A DNA stretch of 64,000 nt, taken from positions 4,030,001-4,094,000 of the forward strand of contig JARWIR010000008.1 in assembly GCA_029959085.1 (NCBI GenBank), written 5' to 3'. The notes beneath the pieces are model-generated. The model searched no databases and had not been told where the DNA came from. It saw only the letters and a program-made list of their open reading frames with translations. Below are positions 47,230 to 58,900 of the stretch, one piece after another. Origin of the DNA: Nemophila menziesii (lineage: Eukaryota > Streptophyta > Magnoliopsida > Boraginales > Hydrophyllaceae). Positions within the stretch are counted from its first letter, which is position 1. Every line of letters starts with the position of its first letter. The position numbers and the translations under genes are program-made.

Positions 47230-48060
47230 CATCCTTCATAAACTTCTAGAAATTTGGCATTATTTGGATTGATTCAACAAATAACAAGTTAATAAGTAGA
47301 TTTTAAACCCTTTTTAAGAATTTTTTTGATGTTTTTGTCATTATTATTATTTTGTACATGAGAAGGGAATGGTGGAGGAGCTCGATTTTCATTCATAACT
47401 ACCTCGTTCATCTTTTGTTCTTCAAGTGCATTTTCAACATTTTCATCAACAATCGCCGACTCAACTACTTCTTGAGCAACATCTTTTACATTCTTCTGCT
47501 CTGAAGTCAACCCTGTCTCTTTCATAACGGGTGAGGGTGGGGGTAGTTGCTTCACAGACCTTAGCTCGATCACAATACAATCTTCGTTGTTTTGTGGCTT
47601 CTCAGGATTGCTAGGAACGTCACCTTGAGATCGTATATTCAATTGATTAGTAAATTATGATACTTGAATTTTGAGAATATTCAGTGCCGAATAATTCTCA
47701 TTCCTCTTCTCTTTATTTAACTTCCATGTTTCTTGATTTGACTTCAAATTCTCTTGTGTTAATACCATAAATGCGATTAATGTTTGTTGTAGAGCATTGG
47801 ACATACATTCTTGTGGATGTGCTGGAGTGTTTTTTCGGGTAATGTTCTTAGCATAAGCATCTTGAACGGGCTTCTAACCTACTTTGTATTGATTTTGATT
47901 GCTTGATTTATATTTATTTACTTGGGGACCTGGTTGATATAAATTTCATTGATTGACATCCCAGTTAGGATTTGACCATTCGAATCTGGGATGATTACGA
48001 TTTTGTTAACCATATCCTTGACCACTCGAATAACCTCTTCATCGCAACTTAGAATTGACA
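47230..48060 (-). pseudogene. Athila-type gag relic
   Basis: The minus strand reads LRSVKQLPPPSP and APPPFPSHVQNNNNDKN, matching the Pro-rich gag C-terminus ([27 protein letters not shown] in E3). Upstream pieces (SNALQQTLIAFMVLTQ; WSNPNWDVNQ) match the preceding gag linker. Many stops. No protease or later domain follows, so only a fragment of one old element is left. Confidence 0.7.
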
Positions 48061-48119
48061 TATATTACCTATCATGTGTCACTGACTTTACACTTTATCC
48101 AAAAATCTGACTAATAAAT

Positions 48120-48449
48120 CGTGGTGAGTTAATCAAGTGTCTTGAAGATTTAGTCGATAAACTCTCTAACTTCTCTAAAGTGAATTTTTACTCTTTCTAC
48201 GCCTTTGTTTAGGTTTAGAATTGACATCATGACGGTTCCTCATCATCTTCGTATATTATAACATCCATGTATCTAAGAGCTACACGCTTTACAAACAATT
48301 AACACACAAAAACCTCTAAAGATAACAATATATCCAAAATAAGAAATTAATGCATGATATGTCAATTAATAAGGAATAATCCCTAAAAATTTTCAAATAA
48401 ACACCTAAAATAAGTCTCGTGATATTATCATCCTATCACAAAAGATGAG
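48120..48449 (-). repeat. LTR-like relic next to the gag relic
   Basis: Resembles the direct repeats at 33364 and 34709 in order of phrases (CTCTAAAGTGA, AGAGCTACACGC, ACAATTAACACACAAAAAC, ATCATCCTATCACAAAA). It lies on the 5' side of the gag relic, where the 5' LTR would be expected. Confidence 0.4.
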
Positions 48450-48474
48450 TCATTTTTTTTCTGATACTTCGTCA

Positions 48475-48745
48475 GACTTAGTTGGAAAATGATACCGTTT
48501 GTCTTTTTGCCACAACTACTTTTAATTTAGTTTTCCAAAGATACAATTATTCTTTTGTTCGAAGTTATATGGCACTTAGTTTAGCAAAGATACAAATTGG
48601 ATTTTTTTATAAAACCACATCGAGCTTAGTTTTTGCCAACGATATAGTTGGTCTTTTTTCCAAAAGTACTTCAAACTTTTTTACTCGAGCTATGTTAGTC
48701 TAATTGTCGAGGCTGCGTCAGACTTATTTACAAGAGCTATGTCAG
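48475..48745. repeat. Degenerate tandem repeat, about 50-60 bp unit
   Basis: Recurring wording 'CTTAGTTT(A/T)(G/C)CAAAGATACAATT' with Thr/Phe-rich frames, for example near 48524, 48572 and 48625. Not coding by any conserved motif. Confidence 0.4.
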
Positions 48746-48749
48746 ATTG

Positions 48750-49942
48750 TTTAGTTTTTGGTTCAGTTTGATTTTCTAGGTTTGATTTTCACTTCAAAGT
48801 TGTCATGGTTATATAAATAGTATAAATATAAGTCATTACTATATAGGTTCATAGATGGGTGTTTATAGATAATGTGATTTCAGTATACCTAGTTGGGATT
48901 TTGTTATAAATGTTAGGGAGTATATGTCTTCGATCGCATAGCGTAGAAAGATTTTCATATGCATAGGCTCTATTCATAAATCTTGTTGGGTTTGGCTATT
49001 GAAAAAGTTAGTAATTTTTTAACCGGACAAGGAACATATATGATTGTCACACTTTATAGGGTATAGTCAACTCTATCATAAACATTGATGTATTTTTATA
49101 TTTTTATCATTTTCAATATCTCCACCAATCATAATCAGTGTCATTAAATAAAGATGCTCAATGTCACTACTCGAGTCTGTCAATGCCAACATCGGTTATG
49201 TTCAATAATTTTCACTTGTTAATTGTGACTTATCTTAATTTGATTGATTTTTAGATTTTATGCAATTCAATACCCTTAAGAAAAATATTTATGATTATAA
49301 ATTCGTTTGGCCAAAAAAACATATTACAAATTACTTAGGTTGAATATTTTTTAAGTAGGTTGAATACCCATTTGAGTATGGAGAACTTTTCTTTTCCGGG
49401 CAAAAAGAACTTAGAAACAGAAAAAAAATATACTTAACGGAAAATGAATTTTTTTATCTATCTTCTACCTTTGCCATCATCAACAACAAGACACCGACCC
49501 ACTAAAGTATATCATAATAAAAAAACAAGGAAAATTTCTGGAAACATACATATAACCAAATCGCCTTTTTTAATAAGTTTGTAGAAATTTAAATTCACAA
49601 TAGAATAAGATTTTTATCCTCTGAAAAAAACTTATATAATGTAATGTATATCTAGTATCAGATACTACTACAAAAAAAACTTACAAGTTACAACAAATCA
49701 TCCACTCAATAAAATTATACACGATTGCAACAACATATCCAGTTAATGCTTAACTTCAGAATAAATTCCCCTACTGTATGAATTTCTTTCTTTTAGCTAC
49801 TGAAGCAATAAGGGAAAATGATTAGACAACAAAATAGGTCGAAAAATAACATATCCATTCAAGTTAGAGAACAATCTTCGCATTTTAAAATTTATTTTTA
49901 TATTTACCTGTATGCTCTTAATCATCAGATTGCCCACCTTCG
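48750..49942. other. AT-rich intergenic DNA, no gene seen
   Basis: No supported feature. It forms the 3' flank of the chimeric locus on the minus strand. Confidence 0.5.
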
Positions 49943-51774
49943 TTATAATTTTTTTCTTTTTGAACCTGAAACAATATCCAAAAAAATAATTATATGATAC
50001 AATAAGTCAAATAAAAAAAATTGATTCCAAAGAAGGTTAAATCATGGAGAATAATTTATCTCCTGTTTACGTTAACTCAGATATTAATATATGAACAAAA
50101 CAGTATTTTAGTAGTGGTATTCACTCTAAGAGATGAAAACAAAAACAAATATAATATATAGACACTGACCTGCAGACTGGGTATTTGATGGTCCTGCACC
50201 ACTCGAACCTCTTCTCTTGCGATTTCTTTCTATCGTAAGAGGTACCTTTTCTACTTTAGAGGGGTTATCGGAGGAGGAAGATAAATCTATGATGGTAGGA
50301 TGTTGTAATTTGTAAAATGAAATTCAATCTGCAGCCTTTGATGAGAGCCTTTGATGAGACAGAGTTGATGATATTGACCCTTTCTTGACATCTTCTTGCA
50401 GGTCCCTTATCGGAATAGCAGCCAAGAGGCTCTTTATGTATTCATTACACGATTCCTTACCTCCACATATCACATTTTCTTCTAAAGTTGACTCATTATT
50501 CATTTTTTCTTGTGAGGATGGATTGGTCTTCTCTAATTTCAAGATCTTACTATCATGGTCAAACTTGAGTATGTATGCTTGATTGCACCCTTCATAAAGC
50601 CTCTCACCTAAACTATCCATGATGTAGTATGCTTAAGGTGAGACCTTGAGAATAAAAAAATGGTCATTCCAACTTATAATGTAAACTTGAGGTTTACACT
50701 CACGACTAATTTCTTCCCATATGTAGTCAAAAGACGTGGTTCCTTGAAGAACATCAAATATACCTTCCTCCATAACATCTGGATGGAAAAACCCTATAAA
50801 ATACTTTTCCGGGAGGACTGAAATAGAACAAATCTTGGATTGTAAGATGGTTTCAAGATCGAAGTGTCCATCGCGGAAACGATCTCTATATGTTTTGTTT
50901 TTCAAAAGATTTCTCCATTCGATAGATCCTTTTAAGATTAAGCTATCGAAATCTGATTTAATTGGAAGATGCTTGTTATTATTTTGCAACCACTCTGCAA
51001 ATACGGCAACTATAGCTGCACACGCACTTTCTCCTGATACTCCTTTACTTCTTTGGTCTATGGAGGCTAATAATACTTTAGTTTTCAGCTTACTTTTTCC
51101 GTCACGACTTATTATTTCTATGTGTTCCCAATTTCCTTCTACATCAACCTTTGATATGGGTGATCGATGACCACTAGGCTCTTCATCTAGTTTGTGACGC
51201 TGCAAAAAGTCACCAAACTTAAGTGAGAAAACATGTATAAATTAAGTGAGTAAACATGTATGGTCATCAAAGTCTATTCATAGATGATCAAATAAAATAT
51301 ATGGTCTTTTAAATTTTTTGACAATTTAGTACCATACCTTATATTTTTTTACAAGAACGAATAAAGGAATTAAAAGCAAGAAGCTAACCTGTTGGTTTGC
51401 AGTATCAAATATTGCACTATAAGATCTCGATAGTTTTCCTTCTCAATGAGTTGCCAGTTATTATCAAACTCTTTAAGAAGCTTCTTGAGGACTGGTTTCA
51501 CAATTTGTTCATCAATTCCTAACTCCCTCATTGCATCACATGCCTTTTTAATTAAACTGTTATATTCTCTTGCCATTACTGCTAATGTAGAACAACTACG
51601 TGTTGTACCTGAATTTTGCATACACAAAATAAGTGAGAAAAAAATCATTATAATTTGTTGAATAGCAGATTTGTTATTTGAAATATAGATAATATGTTAG
51701 AAATAAATATTTAAAAACTTATGTACAGTAAAAATGAACGAATATTAATAGAGAAAAATATGAATGAGAATACC
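49943..51774 (-). pseudogene. Chimeric gene: WIYLD domain + C-terminal half of a plant NT-C2 (EEIG1/EHBP1-type) protein
   Basis: Spliced minus-strand locus. Non-coding exon ends at 51774 (AAAG|GTATTC). Exon 51608-51389 has its ATG at 51576 and a WIYLD-type domain (REYNSLIKKACDAMRELGID, KPVLKKLLKEFDNNWQLIEK), a module known from SUVR histone methyltransferases and said to bind ubiquitin; donor CAACAG|GTTAGC. Exon 51199-50170 (acceptor TTTTTGCAG) carries residues typical of the C-terminal region of plant NT-C2 proteins: GESACAAIVAVFAEWLQNNN, GFFHPDVMEEGIFDVLQG, YIISWNDHFFILKV, LGERLYEGCNQAYILKFD, CGGKESCNEYIKSLLAAIPI. Then a basic tail (ERNRKRRGSSGAG), donor CTGCAG|GTCAGT, and a last exon 49965-49943 ending SKRKKL. 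Lesions: a base lost near the WIYLD end, a TAA at 50633-50635, and a 13-bp duplication near 50335-50360. The NT-C2 domain itself is absent. Confidence 0.6.
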
Positions 51775-51843
51775 TTTAATTTTGGATGGAAAGTTATATT
51801 TTTTTCTGATTAGATTGATTATTCAAGTTCTCTATGTAACTCC

Positions 51844-51853
51844 TCTTATATAG
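51844..51853 (-). promoter_or_regulatory. TATA box of the chimeric locus
   Basis: Minus strand TCTATATAAG, about 70 bp upstream of the first predicted splice donor. Spacing fits a short 5' untranslated exon. Confidence 0.45.
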
Positions 51854-52277
51854 AGAACTATAGATACATAATAAGAAACTAAAAGATACAATGAATATAA
51901 TATTTTATAAGATACAATGAATAGACTGTAGTGGATAGTTTTGATTCATATATTTAGAGGAAAGAAAAAAAATACAAATAAAGTTTATTTTCTCTCTATT
52001 TGGATTATATTTTTTTCTAAAAAAGTAATTCAATTGATTGTATAATACATTGAATTCCTATATAAATTTCTAATTTTTAATCCTCCTATATTGAAATCAT
52101 ATTAAAGAATTTTTTTTATTAGTTTTTAAAATATCCTAGCTAATCTAATAATTTTAATCTATAATGTTTTACATAATACTAAAAAATATAAAAAATATTT
52201 GTTTACATTTAAAATTATCCTTTACATCTCTTTAATAAGATTATGAATCCTAAGAAATAAAATCATTAATATGTTAC
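51854..52277. other. AT-rich DNA, no gene seen
   Basis: Upstream region of the chimeric locus. No further motif can be supported. Confidence 0.4.
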
Positions 52278-54060
52278 TTTACCTATATTATTAGTTTTAG
52301 AGATAATTTCTGACCTGGTTCTCGAATTATCGGTCATTTTTTAAACAATCCTTCAGCTTTTGAAGTTACCCAAATGGTCCTCCAACTTTGTTTCTTAGCC
52401 ACTAGTAGTCTATAAGTGAAATTGATTTAGTTCATGATAACGTGATAATTGTATTCTAATAATTTCTAATAAGTAGACGGGTATTTTTTGGTTTTAACAT
52501 TAATATAATTTCATTAATTTGTTTATTATTGATGTTTCTTTTTTAACAACAACAACCCACAAACTTTTCAACGCGTGTCTTCTTTACAATACATCATCAC
52601 AGTACACCAAAAACACATCTTTTTTTCTTGAATCTAAAACCCTCGTCCTTCTCCTTATTATTCTCCTCCATCAATAAACATTTTCACCATAACCACCATC
52701 AATAAACAACATCAAAATCAAATACCTCCTTAATGAACATCAATAAGAAATTCCCTTCAAAGCAACCTAATACGAAATTTATGCATAAGTAAACCGAGTA
52801 TATAGGCATTCAATGATACAAAAATTAAAAATAGTACATATTTACATAAAAATCAAAGAAGACTCGCCTAAGATATTGTTGAAGTTGTCCAGTGAATTAA
52901 GAGAGAAGAAAGCTTCGATTTGTTGTTAATTAAACCTGGAATATTAGCCACGAAAAGAAACAACATCAATATATAACAATCATGGGATTTCATACCGATG
53001 GTATTCCCCAAATCATTCTGAACGTTGTTTCACAAACTAGAAGGGAATCCGTCGCGAAACTATTGTAACTTCAACCAATCCAGAAACACACGCCATTTTT
53101 CCGAAATCAACGCATACGTTGCACGTTGTAGAATTGTTTTACCTCGTTCCCCGAATAACCACAAATCTTTTCTAATACCCGTTTTTTTTCAAATCTTTCC
53201 TCGCCTTCATGTTTTTCATTGTTGATTTTTCCATCTAAACCAACCACTTTACTTATCAAACTATCAGACACATTGTTCTCACAATTCATAACATGAATGT
53301 TATGTTTCAACAAATTTTATAACCAATATGGTAAACGTTAAGAAATACTCTTCTTCTTCAAATTAAATTCACGAAGAACTGTGTTCTAAGTCACCTTGCC
53401 ACCATATTCTCGTGTTCCCCGGAAAACACAATCGCCAACCCATCTAACTGCATCTGAATATCGATGAGACTATATTTCCTAGATGGGGCCCACTGATTGA
53501 CTTTCATGTACGAATAAACGTCTCTCCTCTATCGATTCCAAACATGCAACCATCGCCTTACATCAAAATAAACAACCCCTTTATTCACTTGCATGGAAGG
53601 AGTATAATCCATGCATTAAGGGAAATCTAAGTAACCTTGACCCGACCATCCTATAGTGTGTGATCTAGACGGGAATGATGCCAAATCATATCTTTGGCAG
53701 TGTGCCTCGAATCATACATTCTCTGCAACCTTAGCAGTATCAGAAAAAACACAGTTTCTTATGTGGAACTTCTTTCCCATTCTTCGGATCCCACCTTGAT
53801 TCACTAAATACTTGACATTTCTCTAAATTTTTATTCTCCTTTTGATACAAAACACAATCATTCAAACACACATCGATCGTGATCTATCCCATTTTCAAAA
53901 AATTTAGTTTCCTATTGCACTCCGCATAAAAATAAGGTAAAGTATGACCGGTTGGCAAAACATGAGCCGAAAATTCAAGAAGTTCGGTAAAAAAGGTATT
54001 TGTCCACTTGTTCTTCATTTTCACATGCATCAACTTGGCTATGAAATCCAATGGACCCAT
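52278..54060 (-). mobile_element. Second copy of the CACTA-linked segment, broken by E3
   Basis: Collinear with 40391-42173 at a constant offset near 11,887 bp and, by eye, only a few percent different. It includes the same TNP2 core phrase (HNIHVMNCENNVSDSLI) and N-terminal part. It ends abruptly at ATGGACCCAT, where E3 begins. Whether it arose by transposition or segmental duplication is unclear. Confidence 0.85.
54056..54060. repeat. Candidate target site of E3 (CCCAT)
   Basis: Five bases before the TG of the E3 LTR. In the undisturbed copy the sequence continues ATGGACCCATCACAGG. The second copy would lie beyond the window. Confidence 0.6.
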
Positions 54061-55822
54061 TGATGTCTCCCGATTTGTTCTAATTATTAGCCCCTTGGAG
54101 ACATCCTTTTAGGTGAATAAATGACTTGTTTGATAGAGTTTTAAGCTTAAGTGATCATATTACACTTTCTCCCCTTGGAAATTAACTATTTGCAGAATCT
54201 GAGCTTTTGTGCATAAATTTGACTGTTTTTAATGCAAAGTTAATAGGTTCTTGAAAGACCAATCCAAGGAGAAGAAGTGAGAATACAGTCTTAGTGTATT
54301 TTAGAGTGTTGGGAAATGATTTTGAGTCGAGTTTCTATTTTTAGAGTACACTTTCCTATTTTGATTTCTTGATTTATTGATTTATTCTTTTTAAGCATAT
54401 GCGGTTTAATGATTTATTTAATGTGAAGCTTTTAAAGATAAATGGTAATTACTTAGAGGCTAAGTCAAGATAAAGATGAAAGGAAAGAAGATTTACATGG
54501 AAATAAGAAGATTTGGTAAAGATTTATTCAAGGGAGGAAAAGATAAAGCTGCCTTTTGAAATCTGAAATCCAGCCACGTTTTAGGAATTAAATCATAATA
54601 AAAGATTAGCATGGATTTTGGACGAATGGTCTGCACCAATATAAAGAGCTTTCCAAGACAAGCAGTTTCATATATTGGAACTTCTCAAATGGATAAGTAT
54701 TGAAAAAGATATGATCAAATCAAATCAGCAGCAAATCTTACCTTTCCTAGAATTTAGAGCTACGAATTTGAGAGTCTTTGACTTGTCTTCCACTCCAAGC
54801 AAAATTCGACCTAGACTCCTCCAACACCTATAAATACACCCCTTAACCTCCTACTTTCACACACTTCAGAGAATATACAAGAGGCTTAAGGTTTTCAAGT
54901 CAGAGCACGAAGGAGAGAAGAAGCTAGAAGCTGGAGGAATCCTGTTCTTCCATCCATAGTCATTCTACCCTTTAGGGTTTTCATTTATCTTTTGTATTTG
55001 AACATGAATTCCTTTTATTTAATGTTAGTCTTTAATTCCATCATGAGCTAAATTTCTTTATACTTGAGAATCGCATAAAAGGGATGGACCTTAATTAATG
55101 TTTTCTATGTTTTGAATTTGGGATTGTTAGATTTAAATTGAATTGAGTTTTAGGTATTGGATATTACTTTGTTTCATTACTAATTCTTTTAGGAACAACT
55201 AGAATTAGCTGTTAGTATTTGGGCTATTCCATATAGTGGCGTATGGATCATCCGACAGGGGGGTTTGAATACAGATCTAGGTAATACCCGTGTAATGTCC
55301 GTTATTGACCGACAGGCTTAACTAGTTACATAGCCAAAGAGGTAAAATCATATCATCCGAAAAGCCATATTCGACCATGCAGGTGTTTATGATCCTTTAG
55401 GATAGCTTCTAGGTCCACCCGACAGGGGGCTAGGAGATATTAGAGTCCCGACTAATATTATAATTCCAATTCTACCCTTAAACATAGCATAGATTACATT
55501 GATTAGGTGGATTCCTTTGCGAGGATCAAGTATATCTCTCTTATCTGAAGTTAGTCGTTATTTGCTTTATTTCTTTTCTGTTTATTTAATCTTTAGTCTT
55601 TATTTTATTTGCATCTTTTAATTTACAAAAACCAAACAAAAATTCTATCTTTTATTTTTCTGTTTAGCAATTATCTCTACTATCTGATTAATATTTCGGT
55701 TGAACCTAATCCGTCCCTGAGAACGAACTTGATTATCATATATTACTTGGGACAACCGTACACTTGCGGTTAAGTGGTTCCTTTTATTTGCACTTTATTT
55801 TATAACACCCCAGGACCCACCA
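54061..55822 (+). repeat. E3 5' LTR
   Basis: 1762 bp, TGATGTCTCC to GGACCCACCA. The end is confirmed by the primer site starting six bases later. It shares the terminal TGATGTCTCC with the E1 and E2-type LTRs. Confidence 0.92.
54829..54836 (+). promoter_or_regulatory. E3 LTR TATA box
   Basis: ACACCTATAAATACACC, followed by pyrimidine-rich sequence. The U3 would be about 800 bp and R-U5 about 960 bp. Confidence 0.75.
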
Positions 55823-55828
55823 AGTTTT

Positions 55829-55846
55829 TGGCGCCGCTGCCGGGGA
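55829..55846 (+). other. E3 primer binding site (tRNA-Asp)
   Basis: TGGCGCCGCTGCCGGGGA, one mismatch from the complement of the plant tRNA-Asp(GUC) 3' end. Confidence 0.9.
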
Positions 55847-55967
55847 CGGTAGCGTGTGACCCCGGTGTTAATCTCTTAGTAGTTTAATTATTAGTTTAGC
55901 TTTAGTTTTATTTTTCAGTTTTACGCTTTGGGTTTTCTTTCTTTCTCAGGTTTACAGGTTTTGGTTT

Positions 55968-58900
55968 ATGCGTGAAGATATTGTGATTCTTGCAGACCCC
56001 GAAAGCCTAGTTCGTGAAGCAAACAAAAGAAAGAGAAACGCTAAAGCAAAAGAGTTAGAGGAACAATTAGCAAGAGAAACAATGGCCGAAGACCCAGTTG
56101 ACAATCGTCAAGTTGGAAATCAACTCAACCCTCCAGCTGCTCCTGTTGCTCAGAATCAAGATCCGTGGTTTACTAATGGCCCACCAGAAGTTCCATTCCG
56201 TGCTCCTGCTATAGGAGTAGGTGCTCCAGATATTAATGTTCCCCGATTCCGTCCAGATTCAGGAATGTTAGCTCAATTCCAAAATTTTGGAAATTTTCGT
56301 GGAAGACCATCAGAAGATCCTCTTAGAGCAGTACAGAAGTTTAAACAAATATGTGATTCTTATATAACACAAGGAGTTTCAAGAGAACAGATGTATTCTG
56401 CTGCGTTTAAATTTTTTGTGACTGATGGAGCGAGTGAATGGCACGATACGCAAGATCCTACGAAGATAACCAACTGGGACCAATTAGAGACTGCTTTCTT
56501 TGACAGGTATTACCCAAGTAACATGAGATTAGATGCTGAATTAGACTTGATGCATTTCCGTCAAGAATATGATGAAACTGTGGGTAAGAGTTGGACAAGA
56601 TTTCAGATGTGTTTACGTAAAGTTCCCACTCATGGCTTGTCAGAACAACAACAGCTGAAAATCTTCTATAGAGGCCTTGATGGAACTTCGAGAGAGAAAT
56701 TGGATACGCTATGTGGTGCAGGTTTTCTTCAAGTTCAACCCGCTCATGCTAAAATTATCTTGGAAAGAACAGTCAAGAATGAAGTGGGGTGGAATTCAGT
56801 AAGAACACCGGTTAAAGGAGTGAATAAAGTTGATATGGAAGAAAAGTTTGCTACGCTTGAGAATAAGATTCAGAGTACTATAGAACAACAATTGAAGCAG
56901 CTTACTTTAGCTATAAAAGAAGGGTTTTCGGGTAAGAAAATAGCTGTGCAAGCTACACAAGAGGTTTATATGTGTTCGATTTGCAGAGTAGATGATCATG
57001 ATGAGGAAAGCTGTCCGAATAACCAAGAATCCGTGATGTTTATGTCCAATAGAGGTAACTTCAATTCAAGTGGTAATGGATATCAGCCTAACAGAAACCA
57101 TCCTGGGTTTCAATACTCAAATCCTAATGGGGCAGCCAATCCTACATACGCATATCAGCCGCGTCCCCAAGGTAACAACTACAATCCAAGACCACACAAC
57201 AATTATCAAGGAGGACAGAATCAGGGTAATTATGTGCAAAGGCAAGCTCCCCAGGATACCTATGATGAAACTTTAAACCAGAAAGCCTTACCCGCCCATC
57301 CACAAGAAGGAGTAGTTACCCTTCAGAAAACAGTGGACAGTTTAATTGCTCTTCAGACACAAGCTACGGAACGTCAAAATGCAGTCGAAGCAAATATGAA
57401 GATAGTCCAGAATCAGCTGAGTCAAATTAGCAAACAACTGAGTCAGCGTCCACAAGGGCAACTTCCTAGTGATACTGAGGAACCCAAACCATATGAATGT
57501 AACGCGATCTCCCTTAGAAGTGGTAAAAATCTTCCACCACCACCTTTTCCCGTAATAAAAGAAAAAGAAACAACTGTGAAAGAGAAACCGGCAAAAGAGG
57601 TGGAAGAGAAAGAAGATGAGCCTGAGATAATTGAAGTGGAGAAGATTCCGGAAAAGCCAAAATCCAAAGATGTTACAGAAACCCGTCCTCCTCCACCTTT
57701 TCCCTCAAGAGTTCAGAAGAAAGGAGACTTGGCCGAATATCAGAAGTTCTTGAATATGGTACGTGGTCTCAATATTAATGTTCCGTTCTTAGATGCTATA
57801 CGCGATGTTCCGAATTACGTTAAATTTCTGAAAAGAGCCATTACCAACAAGAGACCATACCGTGAGAATGAGATGATAGGATTGCCCGAAGAATGTAGCG
57901 CTATATGCCAAAGTAAGTTGCCACCTAAACTACTTGATCCTGGGAGTTTCACGATTCCTATTTCTATTGGTAATGAGTGGCAAGGAAAAGCTTTGTGTGA
58001 TTTGGGTGCGAGTATCAATTTGATGCCCAAGTCAATTTTCGAAAAATTGAAGATAGGAAACGCTAGACCAACTTCCATGATCCTACAGATGGCTGATAGA
58101 TCCCTCGCTCATCCAGAGGGACGAATTGAAGATGTCCTCGTCAAGGCAGGTACGTTAATCTTTCCAGTTGATTTCATTATTCTTGAATACGACGCGGATA
58201 GGAATGTCCCCATCATCTTGGGTCGACCATTCCTAGCCACGGGGCGTACTATTATTGATGTAGAGAATGGCGAATTAACCATGCGAATCCAAGACGAGAC
58301 GGTAAAATTCAACGTGTTTGGGGCCATGAAGTTTCCAGATATTCCTGAAGAGTGTTTCCGCATGGATATACTCGATTTAGCTACGCAAGAAACGTTCGAC
58401 TGTATGAATTTTAATGATATCTTGCGAGCAGCCCTAACACTTGACTTACCGGAATTGATGGAAGAACTAACCGACACCGTAGTTGCTTTAAATTCCGGAA
58501 CTATGAAACATAGGCATCTCGCCTACGAGCCATTCCGAGAACCTGGGGAGATAGTATCTAAAAAGAAACCATCTATCGAGTCTCCCCCACAACTAGAAGA
58601 AAAGCCGCTTCCATCACACCTGAGGTATGCGTATTTAGGTACTAACAACACTCTACCTGTTATTGTTTCAGCTACTTTAACAGGTTCTCAAGAAGATAAA
58701 CTGTTGCGCATACTGAGAGCTAACAAAGAGGCAATTGGTTGGACTATTGCTGACATCAAAGGTATTAGTCCTTCCTATTGCCAACACAAAATCATTCTAG
58801 ACGATGAAAACGCGCGCTCAGTTGAAGGACAAAGAAGATTGATGCCAGCTATGAAGGAAGTAGTGAAGAAAGAGGTTATCAAGTTGCTAGATGCGGGAAT

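Noticed and set aside
49676..49700. ACTACTACAAAA-like string as a CACTA end
   Set aside because: The leading C is missing, there are no subterminal CGACTA repeats nearby, and no partner end.
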